Part shown: piece by piece, positions 27,477-36,372 of the stretch | Layout: the number at the start of each line of letters is the position of its first letter | How positions within the stretch are numbered: the stretch's first letter is position 1 | DNA from: Acidimicrobiaceae bacterium | GTDB taxonomy: Bacteria > Actinomycetota > Acidimicrobiia > Acidimicrobiales > RAAP-2 | Length of the DNA: 64,000 nt | Reading direction: 5' to 3' | Assembly: GCA_003161575.1 (NCBI GenBank) | Contig: PMOE01000059.1 | Span: 35,958-99,957, forward strand | Position numbers and translations under genes: made by a program | The notes under the pieces: generated by a model | What the model was told of the DNA's origin: nothing | Databases searched by the model: none | Seen by the model: the letters and a program-made list of their open reading frames with translations, nothing else

Positions 27477-27902
27477 GTGTCGGATCCGCACCCCCCCGCC
27501 GAGCCCGGGCTTCCGCCCGATGCGTTCGCCGCCGCCTTCGGGATCGAGGTGCGCACGCTCGGGCCCGGACGCACCAACGCGAGCTTGAAGAGCGGACCCG
27601 AGCACGCCAATCCGCACGGCACGGTGCACGGTGTGGTCCTCTACGCGGTGGCGGGCGCGGCAATCGCCGCGGCCGGCAACGACGCCACGAGCTCGTGGAT
27701 GATCAGCACCCTGACGGTCGACTACCTCCGCCCGGCCCAGCTGGGTGACCTCTTGTCGGCCGAGGTCGAGCTGGACGAACGGACCGAGCGCGAGGACCTC
27801 TTCGTCGCCCGGATCTTCGCCAGCGGCGCGAGCGGCAAGGAGCTGGTCGCCCGGGCGAACGCCCGGGGACCGCGCCGACCCCGCGCCGGGCGGCGGCGGT
27901 GA
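27477..27902 (+). CDS. Hotdog-fold thioesterase (PaaI-like)
   Basis: A 141-aa acyl-CoA thioesterase-like protein. HANPHGTVHGVVLYAVAGAA is the hotdog helix region with its HG-x-x-HG pattern, and SSWMISTLTVDYLRPAQ is the central beta region. The C-terminus is basic and Pro/Arg-rich (RGPRRPRAGRRR), not part of the fold. GTG start 8 nt after the FrhB-like gene, so co-transcription is likely. Acyl-CoA substrate unknown. Confidence 0.82.
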   Translation: MSDPHPPAEPGLPPDAFAAAFGIEVRTLGPGRTNASLKSGPEHANPHGTVHGVVLYAVAGAAIAAAGNDATSSWMISTLTVDYLRPAQLGDLLSAEVELDERTEREDLFVARIFASGASGKELVARANARGPRRPRAGRRR

Positions 27903-27986
27903 TGCTCGGGTCGGCGTCTGCGGCATACAGGAAGCGGCCGCCGCGTCCCAGTCGATGGCGACCGCATCGGGGTTGTCGGCCGTCAC

Positions 27987-28142
27987 CTACCCCGCGAGAT
28001 TGCTCCAGGGGTGAAGCATCGTGACGCTGGTCTCGGGGACCGGGTGCACGTGGTCGGAGGTGGGGAGCGCTCCGTCGTGAAGCACGCGCAGCACGAACCC
28101 GTGGCGGTCGACCCCTTCGGGGTTCTTCGTGCCGAGGGGGAG
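27987..28142 (-). pseudogene. Possible decayed coding fragment
   Basis: One minus-strand frame reads LPLGTKNPEGVDRHGFVLRV then LHDGALPTSDHVHP and ends at TAG (27987-27989). About nine in ten of its codons end in G or C, like genuine genes here, and its composition is protein-like. There is no start codon in frame; upstream it runs into the uracil-DNA glycosylase gene in another frame. A second frame continues similarly beyond the TAG (MTADNPDAVAIDWDAAAA). I do not recognise the family. Confidence 0.35.
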
Positions 28143-28143
28143 G

Positions 28144-28824
28144 TCAGGCGCCGAGCGCCCGGGCCCGGGTGAACACGGCGTCGAACATGGCCTCGGTCAA
28201 GGTGCCCGTGAAGGTGTTCTGCTGGCTCGGGTGGTACGAGCACACGAGCACCCGGTCGCCGGGCAGCGCGTGCTCGGCGAGGTGGCCGAAACGGGGACGC
28301 GGACGCAGGTCGAAGTGCACCGCCAGCGCCGCGCAGGCGAACTGACCGAGGGCCACGATCACCTTCACCTGGTCGAGGAGCACCAACTCCTCGTCCAGAA
28401 ACCGACTGCACCGGTCGCGCTCGGCCGGGGTCGGCTTGTTGGCCGGGGGGGCGCAGCGCACCGCCGCGCTCACCCAGGCGCCGGTGAGCTCGAGCCCGTC
28501 GTCGCGCCCGACGCTGCGGGCTTGATTGGCGTAGCCGGCCCGGAAGAGGGCGGCGAAGAGCCAGTCCCCCGAGCGGTCACCGGTGAACACCCGCCCGGTC
28601 CGGTTCGCCCCGTGCGCGGCGGGAGCGAGACCGACGACGGCCAGGCGGGCGGCGGGGTCCCCGAATCCGGCGACCGGCCGGCCCCAGTACCGCTCGGCGG
28701 CGAACGAGGCCCGTTTTTGAACAGCCACCTCCTCGCGCCACGCAACCAGGCGCGGACAGGCCCTGCACCCCTCGATCTCGGCTGCGAGCTGGGCCAGGGC
28801 CACAGATCTCGGTTGGGGGACCAC
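28144..28824 (-). CDS. Family 5 uracil-DNA glycosylase (UdgB type)
   Basis: Removes uracil and other deaminated bases from DNA. The 226-aa protein has the Fe-S cysteines of UdgA/UdgB proteins (GCRACPRL and later RCAPPANKPTPAERDRC), motif A GLAPAAHGANRTGR, whose Ala in place of a catalytic acid is typical of family 5, and motif B HPSQQNTFTG. Start GTG 28824 was preferred to GTG 28860 because the latter overlaps the divergent phosphatase gene start. Single gene. Confidence 0.93.
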   Translation of the reverse strand: MVPQPRSVALAQLAAEIEGCRACPRLVAWREEVAVQKRASFAAERYWGRPVAGFGDPAARLAVVGLAPAAHGANRTGRVFTGDRSGDWLFAALFRAGYANQARSVGRDDGLELTGAWVSAAVRCAPPANKPTPAERDRCSRFLDEELVLLDQVKVIVALGQFACAALAVHFDLRPRPRFGHLAEHALPGDRVLVCSYHPSQQNTFTGTLTEAMFDAVFTRARALGA

Positions 28825-28838
28825 CACGGCGCAAAGCC

Positions 28839-28844
28839 TACGAT
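28839..28844 (+). promoter_or_regulatory. -10 element for phosphatase operon
   Basis: TACGAT lies 8 nt before GTG 28853, consistent with a leaderless or near-leaderless transcript for the phosphatase-DUF3090-SCO1664 operon. Confidence 0.45.
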
Positions 28845-28852
28845 GGTCCCCC

Positions 28853-29548
28853 GTGGCCACTCCCCGAGCGTTGTCGTCTCGAAGTCAAAAAGGCCGCGGC
28901 CGCCCCCGGCGCGACCAGCTCCGGGCGCCGACCGTGGTGTTACTCGTCCGTCACGGCAAGACACCCACGACCGGCACGGTGCTCCCGGGCCGGGCCCGGG
29001 GGCTCCACCTCGCCGACGAGGGCCGGGCCCAGGCGAACCAGGTGGCCCAACGCATCGCCGCGCTGGCCAAGCCCCCCGTCGCGGTCTACGCGTCCCCGCT
29101 CGAGCGCACGAAGGAGACCGCGGCGCCGATCGCCGCAGCGCTCGGGCTCCGGGTGCGCACCGCGCGCGGGCTGATCGAGTGCGACGTGGGCACATGGACC
29201 GGCGCCGAGCTCAAAAACCTGGCCAAGACCCCCGAGTGGTCGGCGGTCCAACGATGGCCGGGGGGATTCACGTTCCCCGGCGGCGAGTCCTTCGCCGACC
29301 TGTCCACGCGGTCGAGCCAGGCGGTGCTCTCCTTGGTGGCCGAGCACCCCGGCGAAACGATCGTGGCCGTATCCCACGCCGACCCGATCAAGGCGGTGGT
29401 CGCCGCGGCGGCCGGGACCCCCCTCGACCTGTTCCACCGGGTGGTGGTCTCGCCCTGCTCGGTCTCGGCCATCGTCTACGGCGTCGACGGTCCCCACATT
29501 CTCTGCGTCAACTCGACGGCGTCGCTGAGTGATCTGGCGCTCTCGTGA
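28853..29548 (+). CDS. Histidine phosphatase family protein
   Basis: Phosphoglycerate-mutase-like phosphatase of 231 aa. The phosphohistidine motif is LVRHGKTPTTG, the second arginine is in SPLERTKETA, and the distal histidine is in VAVSHADP. A basic 25-residue N-terminal extension precedes the fold. In actinobacteria a phosphatase of this type is regularly followed by DUF3090 and an SCO1664-like protein, exactly as here; the stop overlaps the next start (GTGA). Substrate unknown. Confidence 0.9.
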   Translation: MATPRALSSRSQKGRGRPRRDQLRAPTVVLLVRHGKTPTTGTVLPGRARGLHLADEGRAQANQVAQRIAALAKPPVAVYASPLERTKETAAPIAAALGLRVRTARGLIECDVGTWTGAELKNLAKTPEWSAVQRWPGGFTFPGGESFADLSTRSSQAVLSLVAEHPGETIVAVSHADPIKAVVAAAAGTPLDLFHRVVVSPCSVSAIVYGVDGPHILCVNSTASLSDLALS

Positions 29549-30060
29549 CCGACGGCGAGGACATGGACGCGCCCGACCAGTTCAGCGTCGGCACCGTCGG
29601 GCCGCTCGGCGAGCGCATGTTCCTGCTGCACTGCTCCCAGGGTGCGACCAGCCTCACCGTCAAGGTGGAGAAGAGCCAGGTGGCGATCCTGGCCGGCTAT
29701 CTGGCCCGGATCGTCCGCGAGCTCGGGCGTCCCGGAGCGCTGCCCGACGCGCTCGACTTCAACGTCGACGTCGAGCCCGAATGGATCGTCGGCACCATCG
29801 GGGTCTCCTACGACGAGGACAGCGACCGGCTCGTCGTGGTCATCGAAGAGTTGGTCGAAGAACAAGACGAACAAGACGAACAAGACGACGGTGCGGTGGT
29901 TCGTATCGCGCTCACCCGCGAGCAGGCCGCGGCGTTCGCCATCCGGGCGACCAGCCTGGTCGAGGCAGGCCGGCCCCCGTGCCCGCTGTGCGGGCTCCCC
30001 CTCGACTCCTCGGGCCACGACTGCCCCCGCACGAACGGCCACCGACCCCCGGTCACATGA
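29545..30060 (+). CDS. DUF3090 family protein
   Basis: Actinobacterial protein of unknown function, 171 aa. It has a beta-rich N-terminal half (GPLGERMFLLHCSQGATSLTVKVEK), the stretch VEPEWIVGTIGVSYD, an acidic linker VEEQDEQDEQDDG made by a 9-bp tandem repeat, and a C-terminal zinc-ribbon-like pair CPLCGLP...HDCPRTNGH. Overlaps both neighbours by 4 nt, so all three proteins are probably made in fixed ratio. Confidence 0.92.
   Translation: MTDGEDMDAPDQFSVGTVGPLGERMFLLHCSQGATSLTVKVEKSQVAILAGYLARIVRELGRPGALPDALDFNVDVEPEWIVGTIGVSYDEDSDRLVVVIEELVEEQDEQDEQDDGAVVRIALTREQAAAFAIRATSLVEAGRPPCPLCGLPLDSSGHDCPRTNGHRPPVT
29860..29886 (+). repeat. 9-bp tandem repeat in DUF3090 gene
   Basis: Three perfect copies of GAACAAGAC encode Glu-Gln-Asp three times in the acidic linker. 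Confidence 0.85.
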
Positions 30061-30794
30061 CCGGACCGGCGCCCGAGGACACCCAGGCCGGGGGTACCCC
30101 GGTGGCCGAGGTGCTGCGGCGCGGCGAGATGACCGTCCACGGCCGGATCGCCGGCAGCTCCAACGCCACGCTGCTCGTCACCTGCGAGCTGTCCGATGAG
30201 GAGCTGCTCGCCGTCTACAAGCCGGCCCGTGGGGAACGGCCCCTGTGGGACTTCCCGAGCGGGCTGCACCGGCGCGAGGTGGCGGCGTTCGTGCTCTCAG
30301 AGTTGCTCGGGTGGGGCATCGTGCCCGAGACCGTCGAGCGAGACGAGGGTCCCTTCGGTCCCGGCTCGGTGCAGCGGTTCGTCCCAGAGGACGGGACCTC
30401 GCACTACTTCACCGTCCTCGAAGATGAGGTCTGGCACCCCGCCCTGCGGACCTTCGCGACCTTCGACGTGGTGGCCAACAACGCCGACCGAAAGAGCGGG
30501 CACGTGTTGCTGGCCGAGGACCGGCTCTGGGCGATCGACAACGGGCTGGCGTTTCACACCCACCCCAAGTTGCGCACCGTCATCTGGGACTTCGCCGGCG
30601 ACCCGCTCCCGGAGGGAGCGGCGGCCGACCTGCGCGCCTTCGCGCAGAGCGGCGCCGACGACCTGGCCGCGCTGCTCGACGACCGCGAAATCGAAGCGAC
30701 CCTGGCCCGGGCCCGGGCCCTCGCCGATGCGGGTACCCTGCCCGAGCCCGACGGTGAGCGTGACTGGCCCCCCTACCCCTGGCCGCTCGTTTGA
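30057..30794 (+). CDS. SCO1664-like protein with PI3/PI4-kinase-like fold
   Basis: A 245-aa protein, third gene of the phosphatase/DUF3090 operon. ATG overlaps the DUF3090 stop (ATGA). ELLAVYKPARGERPLWDFP is the nucleotide-binding lysine region and DVVANNADRKSGHVLL followed by WAIDNGLAFH corresponds to the catalytic and metal-binding loops of the PI3/PI4-kinase superfamily, so an atypical phosphotransferase is plausible. The exact role of the conserved trio is not established, to my knowledge. Confidence 0.88.
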   Translation: MTGPAPEDTQAGGTPVAEVLRRGEMTVHGRIAGSSNATLLVTCELSDEELLAVYKPARGERPLWDFPSGLHRREVAAFVLSELLGWGIVPETVERDEGPFGPGSVQRFVPEDGTSHYFTVLEDEVWHPALRTFATFDVVANNADRKSGHVLLAEDRLWAIDNGLAFHTHPKLRTVIWDFAGDPLPEGAAADLRAFAQSGADDLAALLDDREIEATLARARALADAGTLPEPDGERDWPPYPWPLV

Positions 30795-30822
30795 ACACTC
30801 GGCGGCGCGCCGGGCCGGCGCC

Positions 30823-31950
30823 TCAGCCCGGTGGCACCGGGATGTGCAGCTGGTCGCGCATGGTCGCGAGCACGACCTGGGACAGGATCTCGGCCCCGCC
30901 CGGCGCGATGTGGGTCCCGTCGGGCTCACGGACGTTGACTTCCTGCCCGTTGTAGACGAGGTAGGCGGCGTACTGGCCCTGGGGGGTGCCGAGGACGGTC
31001 CAGCTCGACAGGTAGGTGGCGCCCGTCTGGGCCGCAGCGGCCTGGTAGATACCGTTGAGGTTCTGCATTTGCGACGAGAGCGTGCCGTTGCTCATGGGCG
31101 GCATCCCAACCCAGATCACCTTGGCCCCCGCACCCGCCGCCTCCGTCATGAAGCTGACCACCCGCCCCGAGTAGGTGGCGGTCCACGCGGCCGAGCCGTA
31201 GGGGACGTCGGGTGGGCCGGGAAGGTCCTGGGGGTCGTTCGCCCCGACCATGACGACCACCACCTGGGGGGTGTACTTGGGCAGGTCACTTTGCAGCTCG
31301 ACCGGCCAGTTGTAGTAGTCCGGACGCGTCAGGCCGGTCCCGACCTGGCCGTCGAGGGTCGCCTGGACCACCCCGGTGTTGCCCAGGTCGTTTACCAGTG
31401 TGCCGCCCAGGTCGATCCCGAGCGAGTCGCCGATCACGAGCACCCGCAGTGGGTTCGAGGCGGTGGGGTCGACCGTGGCCGGCAGGGTGGTGGTCGTCGG
31501 GGCGGCGACCGCCGTCGTCGGGGTCGAGCCCGACGGGTGCGAAGTCGTCGTGACCGGGGGCTTCTTCGGCCCGACCGAGACGACCACCGACCCGTTGCCG
31601 GGCCGGTTGCCGTGGCGTCCGATCACCCCGTTGCCGACCGAGACGACGTGGGAGAACTGCAGGTCGCGGCTGAGGTCGGCCACCGGGCCCAACAGGTCGA
31701 GGGCGACCGTGCGCCGGACGCCGACCGGGGAGACCTGTGCGTTGTGCTGGAGGGTGGGGGCGTCGAGGACCAGCCAGACACAAAAGGCGAGCACCGAGAT
31801 GCCGAGCGCATGGGTCCAGCGCACCCGCCGGGTGACCGGCACCATGCCCGCTTCGAGCGCATCGGGGTTGCCGGAGTCGGGATTGCCGGGGTCGGGGTTG
31901 CCGGGGTCGGGGTTGTCGGGGTCGGGGTTGTCGGGGTCGGTGGTATCCAC
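30823..31950 (-). CDS. Membrane-anchored SGNH/GDSL hydrolase (DUF459-like)
   Basis: A 375-aa protein with a short cytoplasmic N-terminus of five Asp-Pro-x-Asn-Pro repeats, one membrane segment (THALGISVLAFCVWLVLD, about 46-63), a Thr/Pro-rich linker and an extracellular SGNH domain. Block I is VIGDSLGIDLGG, block III VMVGANDP, and the last Asp-His pair is in DGTHIAP. It follows an MBOAT gene by 103 nt; MBOAT plus membrane-anchored SGNH is the usual set for O-acetylating surface polysaccharide (compare AlgI with AlgJ/X). GTG start; an internal ATG at residue 36 is the alternative. Confidence 0.9.
   Translation of the reverse strand: MDTTDPDNPDPDNPDPGNPDPGNPDSGNPDALEAGMVPVTRRVRWTHALGISVLAFCVWLVLDAPTLQHNAQVSPVGVRRTVALDLLGPVADLSRDLQFSHVVSVGNGVIGRHGNRPGNGSVVVSVGPKKPPVTTTSHPSGSTPTTAVAAPTTTTLPATVDPTASNPLRVLVIGDSLGIDLGGTLVNDLGNTGVVQATLDGQVGTGLTRPDYYNWPVELQSDLPKYTPQVVVVMVGANDPQDLPGPPDVPYGSAAWTATYSGRVVSFMTEAAGAGAKVIWVGMPPMSNGTLSSQMQNLNGIYQAAAAQTGATYLSSWTVLGTPQGQYAAYLVYNGQEVNVREPDGTHIAPGGAEILSQVVLATMRDQLHIPVPPG
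31867..31941 (-). repeat. 15-bp tandem repeat, five copies
   Basis: Five near-identical 15-bp units (plus-strand form gttgccggggtcggg) encode the pentapeptide Asp-Pro-Gly/Asp-Asn-Pro in the cytoplasmic tail of the SGNH protein. The near-identity suggests recent or ongoing copy-number change. Confidence 0.9.
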
Positions 31951-32053
31951 GGTGATTCATGTGCGCCGGGGGTCCGTGCGGTCGGATCCAAGCGGCGGCG
32001 CCTTTGATGTTAGGGGTGCCGGGGACAGCCCCGTTGGTCGGATCGGACCCGCG

Positions 32054-33478
32054 TCAGAACTTGTAATAGATGAACGGGGCGACCCCGGTCGGCCCGAGTG
32101 TGGTGATGACGAGGAGCGCCAGCCCGAGCACTCCCACCTGGAGGGCCATGTGCTGGCGGGAGAAGCCGCTTTGGGCCCGTTCGACGAAGCCGACGGGCAC
32201 GAACTGGGCTCCGATGATGCCGATGATCACGAAGATGAGCAGCGGGGTCACGAGCGGCGAGGGAGACCAGCTTGTGAAGAGCCGGCCGAGCATCTGGGCG
32301 GCGTTGGTGAAGCTGCTGGCGTTGAAGAAGATCCAACCCAGGCAGACGTACTGGAAGGTCCAGAACCGTTGCCACCAGACCCGGACCGGTCCGGTGGCGA
32401 CCGGGGTGAGCCCCGCCGCCAACCGTCGCTGGCGTCGGAAGTGCCCGACCACCTGGCCGGCGCCGTGGAGACCGCCCCAGATGATGAAGGTCCAGGCCGC
32501 GCCGTGCCAGAGCCCGCCGAGCACCATGGTGATCATGATGTTGCGGGCCACCCGCCACCCGGACCCTCGGTTCCCCCCCAGGGGAATGTAGAGGTAGTCG
32601 CGCAGCCAGCGCGACAAGGTGATGTGCCAGCGCCGCCAGAAGTCCTGGAGGTTGAGGGCGGTGTAGGGGGCGTCGAAGTTCACCGGGAAACGGAAGCCCA
32701 ACAGCAGGGCCAGGCCGATGGCGATGTCGGTGTAGCCGCTGAAGTCGCAGTAGATCTCCACGGCGTAGCCCCATGCGGCGAAGATCACCTCGACGGCCGA
32801 GTGCTTGGACGGTGCGGTGAACACCGGCTGGACGATGGCGGTCGACACGTAGGAGGACACGACCACCTTTTTGAAGAGGCCGCCCATGATCATCCAGATG
32901 GCCCGCGAGTAATCGATGTGCTCGGGATCGCGCTTCTTTCGGATCTGGGGGAGCAGTTCGCTCCCCCGCACAATCGGCCCGGCGATCAGGTGCGGGAAGA
33001 AGGAGAGGTACACGGCCAGGTCGACCGGCCGGGCCAGCTCCAGGTCGCGCCGGTAGACGTCGATGACGTAGCTGAGCGCCATGAAGGTGAAAAAGGAGAT
33101 GGCGACGGGGAGCGTCGGCTGGACGATCGGGACGAGCCGGCCGAGACCGATCTGGTGGAGGGCGTTGTCGAGGTTGGCCGACGCGAAGCCGTAGTACTTG
33201 AAGTAGCCGAGCAGCCCGAGCAGGGCGGCCACCGAGACGATCATGGCGATCTTGCGACCGCGGTGGGTGGGGAGCCTGGTGATGGCGACCGCCCCGGACT
33301 GGGCCACGATGGTCGAGGCCGCGAGCAGGAGGACGAAGCGCCAGTCCCACCAGCTGTAGAAGAAGTAGCTCAACGCCAGCATGGCCAGTTTCCACAGCCC
33401 GGGGTGAGGGTTCAGCAGCCAGTTCACCGTGAAGGCGACGGCGAAGAAGATGGCGAAGTCGATGGTGGGGAAGAGCAT
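32054..33478 (-). CDS. MBOAT-family O-acyltransferase
   Basis: A 474-aa polytopic membrane protein transferring acyl groups, usually acetyl, across the membrane to a polysaccharide. About 11-12 hydrophobic segments are visible. The MBOAT motif [21 protein letters not shown] and the catalytic histidine in [11 protein letters not shown] are intact; [15 protein letters not shown] and [11 protein letters not shown] match AlgI/DltB-type members. ATG 33478 starts the first membrane segment directly. Upstream partner of the SGNH gene. The acceptor polymer could be one built with gmd-derived sugars. Confidence 0.93.
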   Translation of the reverse strand: MLFPTIDFAIFFAVAFTVNWLLNPHPGLWKLAMLALSYFFYSWWDWRFVLLLAASTIVAQSGAVAITRLPTHRGRKIAMIVSVAALLGLLGYFKYYGFASANLDNALHQIGLGRLVPIVQPTLPVAISFFTFMALSYVIDVYRRDLELARPVDLAVYLSFFPHLIAGPIVRGSELLPQIRKKRDPEHIDYSRAIWMIMGGLFKKVVVSSYVSTAIVQPVFTAPSKHSAVEVIFAAWGYAVEIYCDFSGYTDIAIGLALLLGFRFPVNFDAPYTALNLQDFWRRWHITLSRWLRDYLYIPLGGNRGSGWRVARNIMITMVLGGLWHGAAWTFIIWGGLHGAGQVVGHFRRQRRLAAGLTPVATGPVRVWWQRFWTFQYVCLGWIFFNASSFTNAAQMLGRLFTSWSPSPLVTPLLIFVIIGIIGAQFVPVGFVERAQSGFSRQHMALQVGVLGLALLVITTLGPTGVAPFIYYKF

Positions 33479-33547
33479 GGGTCCGAAGAGCGCTGCGGGT
33501 CGGCCGACTGTACAACCGCGCCGGCGGCCCACCGCGTTGGCTCATCG

Positions 33548-33596
33548 GACCAGTCGGTACCCCGGGGGACCGCTGGTCACGGCCCGTTGTCGGGCC
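33548..33596. terminator. Paired hairpins downstream of etfA
   Basis: GACCAG-T-CGGT (33548-33558) pairs with ACCG-CTGGTC (33569-33578), giving a ten-bp stem with one bulge. A second hairpin GGCCCG-TTGT-CGGGCC follows (33581-33596). No U tract is present, as often in actinobacteria. It may separate the etf operon from the MBOAT operon. Confidence 0.45.
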
Positions 33597-33623
33597 CCGG
33601 CCCCCAGGCCGCTGGCCCCCGGG

Positions 33624-34592
33624 TCAGCTCCGGGCTTTGAGGACGTCGATGAGAGCGGGGAGGACCTTCAAGACGTCGCCCACGATGCCCAGATCGGCCA
33701 CCGAGAAGATCGGGGCGTCGGGGTCTTTGTTGATGGCCACGATGTTCTTCGATCCCTTCATGCCGACCAGGTGCTGGGTGGCGCCCGAGATGCCACAGGC
33801 CACATACACGGTGGGCTTCACCGTCTTGCCGGTCTGGCCCACCTGGTGGGAGTAGGGCACCCAACCGGAGTCGACGATGGCCCGGCTGGCTCCCGCGGCA
33901 CCGTGCAGCAGGGTGGCCAGCTCTTCGATGAGGACGTAGTTGTCGGCCGAGCCGAGGCCACGACCGCCCGAGACGACGACGGGGGCTTCGTCGAGCTTGG
34001 GCCCGGTGCGCTCCTCGGCGTGGCGTTCGACGATCTTGGCCGAATTGGTCGTCCCGGTGTCGGGAGCCGGCGCGCTGACCACCGCCGCGGCGGCGCCACC
34101 CGACGGCTCGGCGCCGAAGGACTTGGCCCGGATTACGTAGATGCCCGGACCGTCGCCGGTGAAGCGGGCGGTGACGATATGGCTGCCACCGAACAGCGGG
34201 TGCTGGGTGGCGATGCCCCCGTCTGCGGTTATGCCGGTCACGTTGGTGAGGACCGGACGGTCGAGCCGGACCGACAGGCGCCCAGCCACGTCCCGCCCGT
34301 CATAGGTGGCCGGGATCAACAGCGCGTCGGGGGCGTTCCCCCCGTCGATCAGCGCGGCGATGGCCGCGGCCACCGGCACCCCAGGCAAGGCGCCGTCCAG
34401 GTCGCCCACGTCGTAGACCGTGGTGGCCCCGTACTCACCCAGGCCCGCCGCCATCGAGGCCGTCTGTGACCCCCAGGCCACGGCCTCGACGGTGCCGCCC
34501 AGGCTCCGGGCTTCGGTCAACAGCTCGAGGGTCACCGCCGTCGGGCCGGCGTCGCCGGCCTCGGCCAACACCCAGATCTTGTCGATCGCCAT
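33624..34592 (-). CDS. etfA: Electron transfer flavoprotein alpha subunit
   Basis: FAD-carrying subunit of ETF, 322 aa. The FAD-binding C-terminal signature runs [20 protein letters not shown] and [14 protein letters not shown], followed by [20 protein letters not shown]. The N-terminal alpha/beta domain starts [15 protein letters not shown] 34592 lies one nt past the etfB stop codon, giving coupled synthesis of the heterodimer, which passes electrons from acyl-CoA dehydrogenases to the quinone pool via ETF-QO. No dehydrogenase or ETF-QO gene is next to it. Confidence 0.96.
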   Translation of the reverse strand: MAIDKIWVLAEAGDAGPTAVTLELLTEARSLGGTVEAVAWGSQTASMAAGLGEYGATTVYDVGDLDGALPGVPVAAAIAALIDGGNAPDALLIPATYDGRDVAGRLSVRLDRPVLTNVTGITADGGIATQHPLFGGSHIVTARFTGDGPGIYVIRAKSFGAEPSGGAAAAVVSAPAPDTGTTNSAKIVERHAEERTGPKLDEAPVVVSGGRGLGSADNYVLIEELATLLHGAAGASRAIVDSGWVPYSHQVGQTGKTVKPTVYVACGISGATQHLVGMKGSKNIVAINKDPDAPIFSVADLGIVGDVLKVLPALIDVLKARS

Positions 34593-34593
34593 C

Positions 34594-35373
34594 TCAAACC
34601 ACCTTGATCTGCTCGAGGAAGGAGACGATGCGCGCCGCGCCGTCGCCCTCGTCCACCACGATCTCGCCCGACGAGCGGGATTCGGCCTCGGACACGTCGG
34701 TGATCTCCTGTCGCGCCCCGGCCGCGCCGACCTGGCCGGCGTCGATTCCGAGATCGGCGATGCTGAGCACGTCGACCGGCTTGGATTTCGCGGCCATGAT
34801 CCCTTTGAACGACGGGTAGCGGGGCTCGACAACCCCGGCGGTGACGGTGACGACGACGGGCAGCGGGCTCGTGACCTCGTCATAACCCGCCTCGGTCTGG
34901 CGCTCCACCTTCACCGAGGCGCCGTCGACGGACACGCTCTTGGCGAAGGTCACCGACGGCAGGCCCAGCAGCTCGGCCACCTGCACCGGAAGGGTGCCGG
35001 TGTAGCCGTCGGTGGACTCTGTGGCCGCGAGCACGAGATCGGGCTCGACCCGCTTGATCGCCGCCGCCAGCACCTTGGCCGTGGACAGCGCATCGGAACC
35101 GGCGAGCGCCGGGTCACTGATCAAGATGGCCTTGGTGGCCCCCATTGCCAGGGCGGTGCGCAGACCCGAGGTCTCGCCGTTCGGGGCCATCGACACCAAG
35201 GTGACCTCGTTGCCCGCATCGGTCGGGGCGAGCTGGAGGGCCATCTCGACCCCGTAGGCATCGGAATCATCGAGGATGAGTTTCCCGCTGCGCTCGAGGG
35301 TGTGGGTCACGGGGTCGAGGGAGGCCGGTGCGGCCGGATCAGGGATCTGTTTGACACAGACGACGACGTTCAT
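34594..35373 (-). CDS. etfB: Electron transfer flavoprotein beta subunit
   Basis: AMP-binding subunit of ETF, 259 aa, starting MNVVVCVKQIPDP. The VAELLGLPSVTFAKSV segment and the C-terminal IMAAKSKPVDVLS are family landmarks. ATG 35373 is preferred; ATG 35379 is in frame two codons earlier. It forms a two-gene operon with etfA. Confidence 0.96.
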   Translation of the reverse strand: MNVVVCVKQIPDPAAPASLDPVTHTLERSGKLILDDSDAYGVEMALQLAPTDAGNEVTLVSMAPNGETSGLRTALAMGATKAILISDPALAGSDALSTAKVLAAAIKRVEPDLVLAATESTDGYTGTLPVQVAELLGLPSVTFAKSVSVDGASVKVERQTEAGYDEVTSPLPVVVTVTAGVVEPRYPSFKGIMAAKSKPVDVLSIADLGIDAGQVGAAGARQEITDVSEAESRSSGEIVVDEGDGAARIVSFLEQIKVV

Positions 35374-35503
35374 GGCCATGCATTGTTGACTACCCGGCCC
35401 CTCCCCCGCCAACCCGCAGCCCGGGCCCGGTGCGAGCACGGCGGCGGGGATCCTCGTCGCCCCGACCGAGGACGGCCGGCCGGCCCGAGGGTCAAGTCGC
35501 TGC

Positions 35504-36190
35504 TCAGGCCCCCCGGACCGCCCCGATAGCGTCGAGCACCTGGTCGGTGATCACCGCGTCGACCCCGAGGTCGGCCATCGAGCGCAGATCGGCGAGGGAG
35601 TTCACGGTCCACACGTTCACCGCCACCCCGGCGTCGTGGGCCGTAGCGACGAGGTCGGCGTCGACCTGGGTCACGAAGGGATGGATGGCCCCGTAGCCCG
35701 CCCCGATGGCCTGAGCCAGGCACTCGGAGCCCGATGCGGTCCACTCGAGCAGCCACCCGACGACCAGGTGGGGATCGGCGTTGCGGGCCGCTTCGATGGC
35801 GGCGGGCGAGAAGGACGAAACGATCACCTGCTCGCTCCACCCGGCCTCGGCGATGGCCGCGGCGGTGGCCACCGAGATGGCCTCGGACGGGTCGTAGCCC
35901 GGATCCCCTTCGCTGTTTTTGATCTCGACGTTGACGATCATGCCCGCACAGACCTCGAGGGCCTCGACCAGCAAGGGGACGTGCGCCGGCAGCGAGCCCA
36001 CCGCGAGGTCGGCGACACGGCCGAGACCCTCGATCGCGGCGTCATGATGGATCACCAGGGCCCCGTCGGCGCTGCGGCGCACGTCGAGCTCAACGCCGTC
36101 GGCCCCGAGCCGGCGGGCCTCTTCGAAGGCCTCGAGGGTGTTCTCCCGGTGTGTCGCCGTCGCGCCGCGGTGGGCGAAGACCGCGGTCAC
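35504..36190 (-). CDS. Glycerophosphodiester phosphodiesterase
   Basis: Hydrolyses glycerophosphodiesters to glycerol-3-phosphate and an alcohol. The 228-aa TIM-barrel protein starts at GTG with VFAHRGATATHRENTLEAF (catalytic HRG and metal Glu), and continues with GVELDVRRSADGALVIHHD, VNVEIKN, SSF and VNVWTVN. No signal peptide, so cytoplasmic UgpQ-like. The open frame further upstream is not protein-like. Single gene. Confidence 0.93.
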   Translation of the reverse strand: MTAVFAHRGATATHRENTLEAFEEARRLGADGVELDVRRSADGALVIHHDAAIEGLGRVADLAVGSLPAHVPLLVEALEVCAGMIVNVEIKNSEGDPGYDPSEAISVATAAAIAEAGWSEQVIVSSFSPAAIEAARNADPHLVVGWLLEWTASGSECLAQAIGAGYGAIHPFVTQVDADLVATAHDAGVAVNVWTVNSLADLRSMADLGVDAVITDQVLDAIGAVRGA

Positions 36191-36271
36191 CGCGCCGGCC
36201 TCGTGGTCGCCCGCCGCACCAATCGGCCGCTCCCGATCGGGCGGGTGTTCGGGGCGCGCCGCGCCGGAAAA

Positions 36272-36296
36272 GCCCGCCGGCCGGCCCGCGGCGGGC
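36272..36296. repeat. GC-rich inverted repeat between the phosphodiesterase and whiB
   Basis: GCCCGCC (36272-36278) pairs with GGCGGGC (36290-36296) across an 11-nt loop. It lies between the two divergent starts, upstream of both. A structural or regulatory role is unknown. Confidence 0.4.
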
Positions 36297-36344
36297 CCTT
36301 CGTCGACCCCGGCGACGGGGCCCGAAGTCGACCAAGGCACCTGC

Positions 36345-36372
36345 TTGCATTGAAGAACGAGTCCCGTATAAT
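36345..36372 (+). promoter_or_regulatory. Strong sigma-70-type promoter of whiB
   Basis: TTGCAT (36345-36350), a 16-nt spacer and a perfect TATAAT (36367-36372) stand out in the GC-rich background. The transcript would carry a 5' leader of about 80 nt before the whiB ATG. Housekeeping-sigma recognition is inferred. Confidence 0.75.

Noticed and set aside
28825-28860. GTG 28860 as start of the uracil-DNA glycosylase
   Set aside because: It would overlap the start of the divergent phosphatase gene; GTG 28824 leaves room for both promoters.
31376-33640. 754-codon plus-strand frame opposite the SGNH and MBOAT genes
   Set aside because: Antisense shadow with low-complexity translation; both minus-strand genes have intact catalytic motifs.
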